From the NCBI GenBank assembly GCA_020859645.1, contig JAJBVU010000219.1, forward strand, positions 1 to 5,552: DNA of 5,552 nt, read 5' to 3'. The notes under the pieces are model-generated. The model made no database searches. It had not been told where the DNA came from and was given only the letters and a program-made list of their open reading frames with translations. Positions 1 to 5,552 of this stretch are shown one piece after another. This DNA comes from Eubacterium sp. (GTDB lineage Bacteria > Bacillota > Clostridia > Lachnospirales > CAG-274). Numbering within the stretch: the stretch's first letter is position 1; each line of letters begins with the position of its first letter. The position numbers and the translations under genes were made by a program.

Positions 1-2
1 CA

Positions 3-779
3 CCTAACAAAATAATTAAAGAGCTTTCGTCTCTTTCAAGCACCCATATAAGGAAAAAATCGGATTTATTTTTAGCCGAAGGAGAAAGGCTTGTTTCTTC
101 CGTTCCCAAAGGGCTTATAAAATATTATGTTTTGCCGGAAAAATCGGATATTTTGCCTACGCACAGTGACCTGCCTGTTTACACCGTTTCGGAAAAGGAT
201 TATTTTTCTCTCTGCCAAACAGTAAACCCTCAGGGCATAGCCTGTGTATGCAAAAAATTTACCTGTGATAAGGAAGAATTGTTTGTTAAATCCCCTGCCC
301 TGATTGTGCTTTGTGAAAACCTTCAAGACCCCGGAAATTTGGGAACTATTATAAGAACCGCCGATGCGGCAGGCGCTTCGGGGCTTATTTTGACAAAGGG
401 CTGCTGCGACATTTTTAACCCAAAGGTTCTGCGGAGTGCTATGGGCTCGGTTTTTAACCTGCCGATTTTGACAAATGCAGATTTTGAGGAATGCGCCGAG
501 CTTTTAAAGTCTCGGGGTATTAAGCTTCTGGCGGCTCACCTTAAGGGGGAAAATACACCCTATGAAACGGATATGACACAGTCCACCGCCATTTTAATAG
601 GCAATGAAGCTAAGGGCTTAAGCGAAAAGGCGGAAAAAGCCGCCGACAGGCTTGTTAAGCTGCCTATGCTGGGAAAGGCGGAGTCCCTTAACGCCGCTGT
701 TGCCGCAGCACTGATTATTTATGAAGCCGTAAGGCAGAGACTGGCTCCCCTTGAGGGGAGCTGTCACACGAAAGTGTGA
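3..779 (+). CDS. TrmH/SpoU-family RNA 2'-O-ribose methyltransferase, 5'-partial
   Basis: A SPOUT-class enzyme that transfers a methyl group from S-adenosylmethionine to a ribose 2'-OH of rRNA or tRNA; the target cannot be told from sequence. The frame is open from base 3 to the TGA at 777-779 (258 residues), and the family is about 260, so only a few N-terminal residues are missing. The first residues (PNKIIKELSSL, then LFLAEGERLV near 24-33) match the usual N-terminal substrate-binding domain. All three SpoU motifs are present: ENLQDPGNLGTIIRTADAAG (about 105-124), ILIGNEAKGLS (about 198-208) and LPMLGKAESLNAAVAAA (about 221-237), which form the knotted cofactor site. A TTG at 132 could be read as a start, but it would delete the N-terminal domain and has no good ribosome site, so I reject it. 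The last residues (LAPLEGSCHTKV) come from a palindromic repeat, follow the end of the conserved fold and are probably dispensable. No symbol is given because RlmB, TrmH and TsnR types cannot be separated here. Confidence 0.93.
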   Translation, partial: PNKIIKELSSLSSTHIRKKSDLFLAEGERLVSSVPKGLIKYYVLPEKSDILPTHSDLPVYTVSEKDYFSLCQTVNPQGIACVCKKFTCDKEELFVKSPALIVLCENLQDPGNLGTIIRTADAAGASGLILTKGCCDIFNPKVLRSAMGSVFNLPILTNADFEECAELLKSRGIKLLAAHLKGENTPYETDMTQSTAILIGNEAKGLSEKAEKAADRLVKLPMLGKAESLNAAVAAALIIYEAVRQRLAPLEGSCHTKV

Positions 780-789
780 CTGAGAGGTG
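743..789 (+). repeat. Two-hairpin palindromic repeat (REP/MITE-like) at a gene junction
   Basis: Two perfect 7-bp hairpins lie one base apart. The first is GCTCCCC / TTGA / GGGGAGC (744-750, 751-754, 755-761). The second is GTCACAC / GAAA / GTGTGAC (763-769, 770-773, 774-780), with a GNRA-type tetraloop. A tail reading TGAGAGGTG follows at 781-789. Both stems are more G+C-rich than the surroundings. The layout resembles short dispersed repeats I recall from gut Clostridia genomes (a CTCCC/GGGAG hairpin, a variable second hairpin, then a GAGAGG tail), but only one copy is in this window, so dispersal is inferred. The element overlaps the 3' end of the methyltransferase, supplying its last residues and stop codon, and its tail provides the Shine-Dalgarno of the next gene. 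Neither hairpin is followed by a T-run, so it is not an intrinsic terminator. The outer limits are approximate. Confidence 0.75.
782..787 (+). promoter_or_regulatory. Ribosome binding site of the acyltransferase, inside the repeat tail
   Basis: GAGAGG sits 5 bases before the ATG at 793, which is good Shine-Dalgarno spacing. It favours ATG 793 over the in-frame GTG at 787, which overlaps the site itself. The second hairpin of the repeat ends only one base upstream (780), so its folding could affect ribosome access; that is an inference. Confidence 0.65.
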
Positions 790-792
790 TAT

Positions 793-1875
793 ATGAAAAA
801 GATAAACTACAGAATAGACTGGATTGACATATCAAAGGGCATAGCCATTCTCTTGGTGCTGTTGGGTCACGCAGTACGTGACGATATGCGCCTTATTTCC
901 CCCGGTTTGGATTTAACCTACCGCCTTATTTACATTTTCCATATGTCATTTTTCTTTTTTATATCGGGATATGTTTATAAAATGAACGAGGTTAGGTTTA
1001 AGAAAAACAAGGGAACAGGCTTTATTAAGAGCAGATTTAAAAAGCTTTTTCTTCCTTGGGTTATTTACGGCATTTTTATTTACGCCGTATTTACAGCGGC
1101 AATGTATATGCCCCGAATATCGGAAATTCTTCTGTCATCAGGCTACGGCTTTGTTTCTGTATGGGAATATGCCCTAAGAGCCTTTCAGGCAGACAACCCC
1201 CTTGCCTACCACCTGTGGTTTATATACATACTTTTTATAGTGTCGGTTACCGTTTTCATTGCCGACTGTCTGACCTCACGAAAAACTCAAAAGCCGATTT
1301 TGGCGATTTTGGCTTTGCTGTCGGTTCTCGCCCTTATCCCCTTAAACCTTTATGAAGAGGATTTCGGCTCATACCGCAGGCTTTTAAACTACATTGCCCT
1401 CTATCTGCCCTATTATATTTTGGGCATACTCCTTTACGGCGTAAATATCCCCAAAGCCTTAAAATATTTGTGGTATATCTTGGGTTTGGGCTATATAGTC
1501 ATAAGGGCAGTGTTTTTCTCCGGCTTTTCGGGCAACGCCGTTGAAGCTTCATCAATAGAATTAAAGCTTTTGATACAAATTGCCGCCTATGCTTTTCTGC
1601 CGGGGGCTATGCTTCTGCTCTGTGATGTATCGGAAAAGCTCACAAAGGTTAAGCCTATTAAGAAAGTTATGTCATATTTAGGCAGAAAGTCATTTTTGAT
1701 ATATTTAATACATCAGCCCTTTTTCTGTGCATTTTTAAGCCTTGTTCTCTATTCAAAGCTTAATCTGCCTATGGGCGTTTCGATAATATGCTGTATAGCC
1801 GCAAGTCTTTTCGCCGCTTTTGTTTTGGATTTTCTTTGGTCAAAAGTGCCTAAAGGCCGTTTTGAAAGGAGTTAA
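793..1875 (+). CDS. Membrane acyltransferase, acyltransferase 3 family (fucose 4-O-acetylase-like)
   Basis: An integral membrane protein of 360 residues, typical family length, that probably moves an acetyl or similar acyl group onto a sugar of an exopolysaccharide, wall polymer or glycolipid; the acceptor is unknown. The N-terminus carries the family signature RIDWIDISKGIAILLVLLGH, with the presumed key His at residue 25. It is followed by FHMSFFFFISGY (49-60), the HLWFIYILF segment (140-148) and, near the C-terminus, GRKSFLIYLIHQPFF (297-311). Hydrophobic stretches at about 15-28, 44-62, 85-107, 138-158, 168-186, 196-216, 224-243, 258-277, 298-320 and 327-349 suggest ten membrane spans, with Lys/Arg-rich loops between several of them. 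The start is set by the GAGAGG at 782-787; a GTG at 787 would add two residues. The stop is 2 bases before the dCMP deaminase, so the two are probably cotranscribed. Its role does not fit the neighbouring housekeeping genes. Confidence 0.88.
   Translation: MKKINYRIDWIDISKGIAILLVLLGHAVRDDMRLISPGLDLTYRLIYIFHMSFFFFISGYVYKMNEVRFKKNKGTGFIKSRFKKLFLPWVIYGIFIYAVFTAAMYMPRISEILLSSGYGFVSVWEYALRAFQADNPLAYHLWFIYILFIVSVTVFIADCLTSRKTQKPILAILALLSVLALIPLNLYEEDFGSYRRLLNYIALYLPYYILGILLYGVNIPKALKYLWYILGLGYIVIRAVFFSGFSGNAVEASSIELKLLIQIAAYAFLPGAMLLLCDVSEKLTKVKPIKKVMSYLGRKSFLIYLIHQPFFCAFLSLVLYSKLNLPMGVSIICCIAASLFAAFVLDFLWSKVPKGRFERS
1865..1871 (+). promoter_or_regulatory. Ribosome binding site of dCMP deaminase
   Basis: AAAGGAG lies 6 bases before the ATG at 1878, within the last codons of the acyltransferase. 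It is a strong match to the 16S tail and fixes the start. Confidence 0.8.
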
Positions 1876-1877
1876 TT

Positions 1878-2345
1878 ATGGAAAGAATAAGCTGGGACGA
1901 ATATTTTATGGAAATGGCGGAGCTTGCGGCAAAGCGCTCCACCTGTCTGCGCCGGAAGGTAGGCGCAGTAATAGTAAAGGATCATCAGGTTTTGGCTACG
2001 GGCTATAACGGCGCCCCCAAGGGACTGGCAAACTGCTGTGACATAGGCTCATGCCTAAGGCAGGAAATGGGCATTCCCTCGGGGAAAAACCACGAGCTTT
2101 GCAGAGCCGTTCACGCCGAAAACAACGCTATCACTCAGTGCGCCGTAAACGGTGTTTCCTGCAAAGGTGCAGTTTTATATGTAACAGCCTCTCCCTGTTC
2201 AATGTGTCTAAAACAGATTATAAACGCCGGCATAACCAAAATTTATGCAAAAGAGCTTTATCCCGATGAATTAAGCTTATCACTGCTTAAAGAAAGCAAG
2301 CTTGAAATGATAAAATTTTCCGAAAGGAAAGATGAAAATGAGTAA
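1878..2345 (+). CDS. comEB: Deoxycytidylate (dCMP) deaminase, ComEB family
   Basis: A 155-residue cytosolic zinc enzyme of the cytidine/deoxycytidylate deaminase superfamily, expected to deaminate dCMP to dUMP, the substrate of thymidylate synthase. The catalytic zinc site is complete: the HAE motif (His79, Glu81, the latter the proton shuttle) and SPCSMC (Cys107, Cys110). The dCMP-deaminase N-terminal features are also present: WDEYFMEMAELAAKRSTC (6-23), KVGAVIV (27-33) and GYNGAPKG (42-49), followed by the Cys-rich insert NCCDIGSC (52-59) and ELCRAVHAENNA (73-84). That insert separates dCMP deaminases from plain cytidine deaminases, and its Cys/His residues may hold a second zinc, as in phage T4 dCMP deaminase. 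Length is normal. ComEB is named from the Bacillus competence operon, but this family acts in pyrimidine metabolism and nothing here links it to DNA uptake. Its 3' end overlaps the start of polA by 8 bases, which suggests translational coupling. Substrate specificity is inferred from the family. Confidence 0.93.
   Translation: MERISWDEYFMEMAELAAKRSTCLRRKVGAVIVKDHQVLATGYNGAPKGLANCCDIGSCLRQEMGIPSGKNHELCRAVHAENNAITQCAVNGVSCKGAVLYVTASPCSMCLKQIINAGITKIYAKELYPDELSLSLLKESKLEMIKFSERKDENE
2324..2328 (+). promoter_or_regulatory. Ribosome binding site of polA
   Basis: AAGGA lies in the last codons of comEB, 9 bases before the ATG at 2338 but only 3 bases before the in-frame ATG at 2332. The spacing favours 2338, giving MSKEKIILIDGNS as the N-terminus; the alternative would add only Met-Lys. 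Confidence 0.65.
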
Positions 2346-5004
2346 AGAAAAAATTATATTGATTGACGGAAACAGCATAATAAACAGGGCGTTTTATGCC
2401 CTTCCGCCCCTTACAAACAAAAACGGAGACTATACCAACGGAGTTTACGGCTTTTTCAGCATTATTTTCAAATTTATAGGTGAGGAAAACCCCACACACA
2501 TAGCCGCCGCCTTTGACCTTCACGCTCCTACCTTCCGTCACAAGGCATATACTGAATATAAGGCAGGGAGACGCCCTATGCCCGAGGAGCTTCGCCCTCA
2601 GTTTCCATTGCTTAAAGAAATTCTCAAAAAAATGAATATCACAGTCTGTGAAAAAGAGGGCTATGAAGCGGACGATATTTTGGCAACACTGGCAAAACGC
2701 TGTGAAGCGGAGGGCATTGCCCCGGTCATTATAACCGGCGACAGAGATCTGCTTCAAGCCGCAACTGACACAACGGAAATAAGAATACCCAAAACGAAAA
2801 GCTTCGGAACAGAGGTTGAAAATTATTTTGCAAAGGACGTTTTTGCTAAATACGGCGTAACCCCTACGGAGTTTATAGAGGTTAAAGCCCTTATGGGCGA
2901 CGCCTCCGACAACGTGCCGGGAGTTCCCTCAATAGGCGAAAAAACAGCTATTAAAATAATAAGCGAATATAAAACCGTTGAAAACGCAATAGAAAATGCG
3001 GACAGCGTTAAGCCCAAAAAGGCTTCCGCTAATCTTAAGGAATTTAAGGATCAGGCTCTTATGAGCAAGTTTTTGGTCACTATAGACACAGACGTGCCCT
3101 TAGACGTAACCCCCTCCGACTTAAAAATAAATGATATGTTTAACGACACCGCAAGAGAAGCCTTTGTCTACAACGGCTTTAACTCTCTGCTGTCACATTT
3201 TAAAGCGCCTGAAGCATCGGAAAACCGCCCCAAAGCTGAAGTTATTTCAACCAAAGAGAAAGCGGAAGCACTTCTGCCCTCTTTAACCGAAGGAACGGCT
3301 TATAAGCTTATAACCGAGGGGAAAACTCTCTGCGGCTGCGGATTTTTAACCCCAGAAAACAAATTAAGTGTTGTTTTGGTTGACACAGACATTTCTCTTT
3401 TGGGTTCTGATTTTTCTGAAGATGACTTTGTTGAAATTTTTAAGCCCTTTTTTGAAGCCGAAAACAAGAAGATAACCTATGACGGAAAGTCCGACATTAC
3501 ATTTTTCAAGGATAAAATCGACCTTAAGGGAATTGTCTTTGACACAATGTTAGCGGCTTATCTTTTAGACCCGTCGGCAAGCTCATATGACTACAGCCGA
3601 ATTGCAAATCAATATTTAGGCGAAAGCTTTCCTTCAATAGAAGAGGTAACAGGCAAAGGCAAAAGCCGCACACCCTTTTATTCTCTTGAAAGAGAAAAGC
3701 TTGCGGAGCTGTTTTCGGACTTTGTCTATACAATAGGTGCTTCAAGAGAAATTTTGGAAGAGAAGCTTGCCGAGCAGAATATGACCGACCTCTACTATAA
3801 TATTGAACTGCCCCTGATTTATGTTCTTGCGGATATGGAGCATATAGGAATGAAGGTTCAAAAGGAAGAGCTTCAGGATTTCGCCAAGCGTCTTGACAGA
3901 ACAATTTCAGAACTGACAGATGAAATTTATTTTCTTGCCGGTGAGGAATTTAACATAAACTCACCCAAACAGCTTGGCTCAATTCTCTTTGAAAAGCTTA
4001 AGCTTAAGGGCGGCAAAAAGACTAAAACAGGCTATTCTACCTCGGCTGACGTTTTGGAAAAGCTCAGGTATCAGGACGAAATTATAGACAAGGTTCTTTC
4101 CTACAGAACCTATACAAAGCTTAAATCCACCTACTGCGACGGGCTTCTTGCACTAATCGACCCAAAAACAAGCAAGGTTTATTCCACCTTTAACCAAACC
4201 GTCACCGCCACAGGCAGAATAAGCTCCACTGAGCCTAATCTTCAAAACATACCCATTAAGCTTGAACTGGGTCATCTGCTCAGAAAAGCCTTTGTGCCTA
4301 CCTCTGAGGAATACTGCTTTGCGGACGGCGACTATTCGCAAATCGAGCTCAGGGTTTTGGCTCATCTTTCAGGCGACGAAACTATGATAAATGCCTTCAA
4401 AAACGGAGAGGATATTCACCGCCTGACCGCTTCACAGGCTTTCAGAATACCCCTTGAAGAGGTAACCCACGAGCAAAGGCAAAACGCAAAGGCTGTAAAC
4501 TTCGGTATTGTCTACGGAATAAGCGCATATTCCTTAAGTCAGGATCTTCACATAACACGAGCCGAGGCTCAGCGTTATATTGACGGCTATTTCGAACGTT
4601 ACCCAAAGGTAAAAATTTTCCTTGAGGAATGTGTTGAAAAAGCCAAAAAAAGCGGTGTTTCGGTCACTCTTTTCGGAAGAATACGCCCTATTCCCGAGCT
4701 TGCAAGCACAAACGCCAATTTAAGGGCTTTCGGTGAAAGAGCCGCAATGAATGCTCCCGTTCAGGGAACAGCCGCCGATATAATCAAAATAGCTATGATT
4801 AAAATATGGCAAAGGCTTAAAAAAGAGGGCTTACGTTCAAGGCTTATTCTTCAGGTTCACGATGAGCTTTTAATAGAAGCCTATAAGCCTGAGCTTGAAT
4901 ATGTTATGAAAATTCTTAAGGAAGAAATGGAAAACGCCGCAGACCTTGCTCTGCCCTTAAGCGTAGACTTAAGCAGCGGCGAAAACTGGTATGAGGTGAA
5001 ATAA
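2338..5004 (+). CDS. polA: DNA polymerase I, proofreading domain degenerate
   Basis: A family A DNA polymerase of 888 residues that removes RNA primers, joins Okazaki fragment gaps and fills repair patches. The 5' nuclease domain (1 to about 290) is intact, with acidic metal ligands in IDGNS (9-13), FDLHAPTFRH (59-68), YEADD (109-113), ITGDRDLL (132-139) and MGDASDNVPGV (186-196), then the helix-hairpin-helix segment PSIGEKTAIKI (197-207). The middle domain (about 300-480) keeps the fold landmark GIVFDTMLAAYLL (398-410). However, the usual DxE of Exo I reads KLITEG (323-328), and the YxxxD of Exo III is not recognisable in FVYTIGASREIL (462-473), so 3'-5' proofreading is predicted absent, as in Taq and Bacillus-type Pol I. 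The polymerase domain (about 490-888) has TATGRISSTEPNLQNIP (623-639), motif A DYSQIELR (catalytic Asp665), motif B RQNAKAVNFGIVYG (714-727, including Phe722 and Tyr726) and motif C VHDE (Asp842, Glu843). The ATG at 2338 is chosen by ribosome-site spacing. The stop is one base before coaE. Confidence 0.97.
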   Translation: MSKEKIILIDGNSIINRAFYALPPLTNKNGDYTNGVYGFFSIIFKFIGEENPTHIAAAFDLHAPTFRHKAYTEYKAGRRPMPEELRPQFPLLKEILKKMNITVCEKEGYEADDILATLAKRCEAEGIAPVIITGDRDLLQAATDTTEIRIPKTKSFGTEVENYFAKDVFAKYGVTPTEFIEVKALMGDASDNVPGVPSIGEKTAIKIISEYKTVENAIENADSVKPKKASANLKEFKDQALMSKFLVTIDTDVPLDVTPSDLKINDMFNDTAREAFVYNGFNSLLSHFKAPEASENRPKAEVISTKEKAEALLPSLTEGTAYKLITEGKTLCGCGFLTPENKLSVVLVDTDISLLGSDFSEDDFVEIFKPFFEAENKKITYDGKSDITFFKDKIDLKGIVFDTMLAAYLLDPSASSYDYSRIANQYLGESFPSIEEVTGKGKSRTPFYSLEREKLAELFSDFVYTIGASREILEEKLAEQNMTDLYYNIELPLIYVLADMEHIGMKVQKEELQDFAKRLDRTISELTDEIYFLAGEEFNINSPKQLGSILFEKLKLKGGKKTKTGYSTSADVLEKLRYQDEIIDKVLSYRTYTKLKSTYCDGLLALIDPKTSKVYSTFNQTVTATGRISSTEPNLQNIPIKLELGHLLRKAFVPTSEEYCFADGDYSQIELRVLAHLSGDETMINAFKNGEDIHRLTASQAFRIPLEEVTHEQRQNAKAVNFGIVYGISAYSLSQDLHITRAEAQRYIDGYFERYPKVKIFLEECVEKAKKSGVSVTLFGRIRPIPELASTNANLRAFGERAAMNAPVQGTAADIIKIAMIKIWQRLKKEGLRSRLILQVHDELLIEAYKPELEYVMKILKEEMENAADLALPLSVDLSSGENWYEVK
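4993..4999 (+). promoter_or_regulatory. Ribosome binding site of coaE
   Basis: GAGGTGA lies 6 bases before the ATG at 5006 and within the last codons of polA. It supports 5006 as the start and cotranscription with polA. Confidence 0.75.
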
Positions 5005-5005
5005 A

Positions 5006-5552
5006 ATGATTGTTTTGGGCATAACGGGAGGCAGCGGAACAGGCAAAACCACCGCCGCCGATGTTCTTAAAAAGGAAGGCGCTTATATAATCGACTGCGA
5101 CAAACTGGCAAGAGAGGTTGTTGAAAAGGGTACTGACGGCTACAGGGAAGTTGTTGCCTTTTTCGGCAGCGAAATTTTAGCCGAAAACGGCAGCTTAAAC
5201 CGAAAAGCCCTGGGAGACATTGTTTTTAACGACAAGGCTAAGCTTAAAAGGCTTGAAGAAATCACCCACTCAGCCATAAAAGCCGAGGTTTTAAAAAGGC
5301 TTGAAGCTGCAAAGAATAAAGGCGTTGACCTCGTTGTTATAGACGCACCTCTTTTAATAGAAGCGGGGTTAAATGCACTTACGGATAAAATTTGGCTTTT
5401 TACCGCCGATTTTGATGTTCGCTTAGAGAGAATTTCAAAGCGTGACGGAATAAGCCTTAAAAGCGCCGAAAGCCGTTTTTTAAGCCAGACACCTGCGGAA
5501 AAGCTTATGAAGTTTGCAGATGAGGTTATTGACACGTCATGCTATAATATAG
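5006..5552 (+). CDS. coaE: Dephospho-CoA kinase, 3'-partial
   Basis: A cytosolic P-loop kinase that phosphorylates the 3'-OH of the ribose of dephospho-CoA using ATP, the last step of coenzyme A synthesis. The ATG at 5006 opens a frame with no stop through 5552 (182 full codons visible); the family is about 200 residues, so roughly 20 are beyond the edge. Visible features are the Walker A loop GITGGSGTGKT (5-15), the substrate-site motif YIIDCDKLAREV (27-38), the CoA-domain segment LNRKALGDIVF (64-74), DAPLLIEAG (113-121), and the lid region with RISKRDG (142-148) and SRFLSQTPAEKLMKFADEVID (156-176 area). Two small departures from consensus are seen: Gly-Ser-Gly-Thr-Gly-Lys-Thr in the P-loop where Gly-Ile-Gly-Ser-Gly-Lys-Ser is common, and His-Ser-Ala-Ile (88-91) where His-Pro-x-Ile is usual. 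Neither removes a known catalytic residue. Pairing of coaE with polA is common in Firmicutes; in Bacillus mutM lies between them, and here it does not. Confidence 0.95.
   Translation, partial: MIVLGITGGSGTGKTTAADVLKKEGAYIIDCDKLAREVVEKGTDGYREVVAFFGSEILAENGSLNRKALGDIVFNDKAKLKRLEEITHSAIKAEVLKRLEAAKNKGVDLVVIDAPLLIEAGLNALTDKIWLFTADFDVRLERISKRDGISLKSAESRFLSQTPAEKLMKFADEVIDTSCYNI

Noticed and set aside
744..780. The two hairpins as a Rho-independent terminator after the methyltransferase gene
   Set aside because: Neither stem is followed by a run of T residues; TGTCACAC and TGAGAGG follow instead, and the next gene's ribosome site begins at once.
787..789. GTG as the acyltransferase start
   Set aside because: It overlaps the apparent Shine-Dalgarno, while the ATG at 793 has correct spacing. 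Only two residues differ, so it is not fully excluded.
1056..1355. 99-residue open frame on the plus strand in another frame
   Set aside because: It is embedded in the acyltransferase, whose membrane spans and motifs run continuously through the region.
2287..2757. 156-residue open frame on the minus strand
   Set aside because: It lies wholly opposite the end of comEB and the conserved 5' nuclease region of polA, has no recognisable domain and no convincing ribosome site. It is a shadow of the coding strand.
3524..3904. 126-residue open frame on the minus strand
   Set aside because: It is antisense to the middle domain of polA, with low-quality composition and no family resemblance.
5140..5535. 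131-residue open frame on the minus strand
   Set aside because: It is antisense to the clearly conserved coaE, and its Ser/Ala/Leu-rich make-up is what the reverse reading of coaE codons yields.
1..5552. A defence system, CRISPR array, phage genes, tRNA or riboswitch
   Set aside because: The strand is filled by five identifiable genes with gaps of 13 bases or fewer. No direct-repeat array, RNA-gene-like structure or mobile-element protein is seen.

Overview
The window is a compact, single-strand (+) stretch of bacterial chromosome with five protein genes packed almost end to end and no intergenic space over 13 bases. Tight spacing, AGGAG-type ribosome sites, mixed A+T-leaning codon use (many AAA, CTT, ATA, TTT codons) and the gene content point to an anaerobic Firmicute, most likely a gut-type Clostridia (Oscillospiraceae or a related group). 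The lineage is inferred from style and protein resemblance, not from a search.

Layout: (1) bases 3-779, a TrmH/SpoU-family RNA 2'-O-methyltransferase that lacks only its first few residues at the left edge. Its last dozen codons and its stop lie in a two-hairpin palindromic repeat (743-789). (2) 793-1875, a multi-spanning membrane acyltransferase (acyltransferase 3 family) whose ribosome binding site is the tail of that repeat. (3) 1878-2345, a ComEB-type dCMP deaminase. (4) 2338-5004, DNA polymerase I, with intact 5' nuclease and polymerase domains but a degenerate 3'-5' proofreading domain. (5) 5006 to the right edge, dephospho-CoA kinase, cut about 20 residues before its expected end.

The genes look like one transcription unit: spacings are 13, 2, -8 and 1 bases, and no promoter or intrinsic terminator is visible inside it. 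Four genes are housekeeping: RNA modification, dUMP/dTTP supply, DNA repair and replication, and the last step of coenzyme A synthesis. The acyltransferase is functionally out of place, and the repeat sits exactly at its upstream junction.

I see no phage, CRISPR, toxin-antitoxin, transposase, RNA gene or unknown multi-gene system. The most interesting item is the repeat, which supplies the end of one gene and the translation signal of the next. The rest is ordinary.
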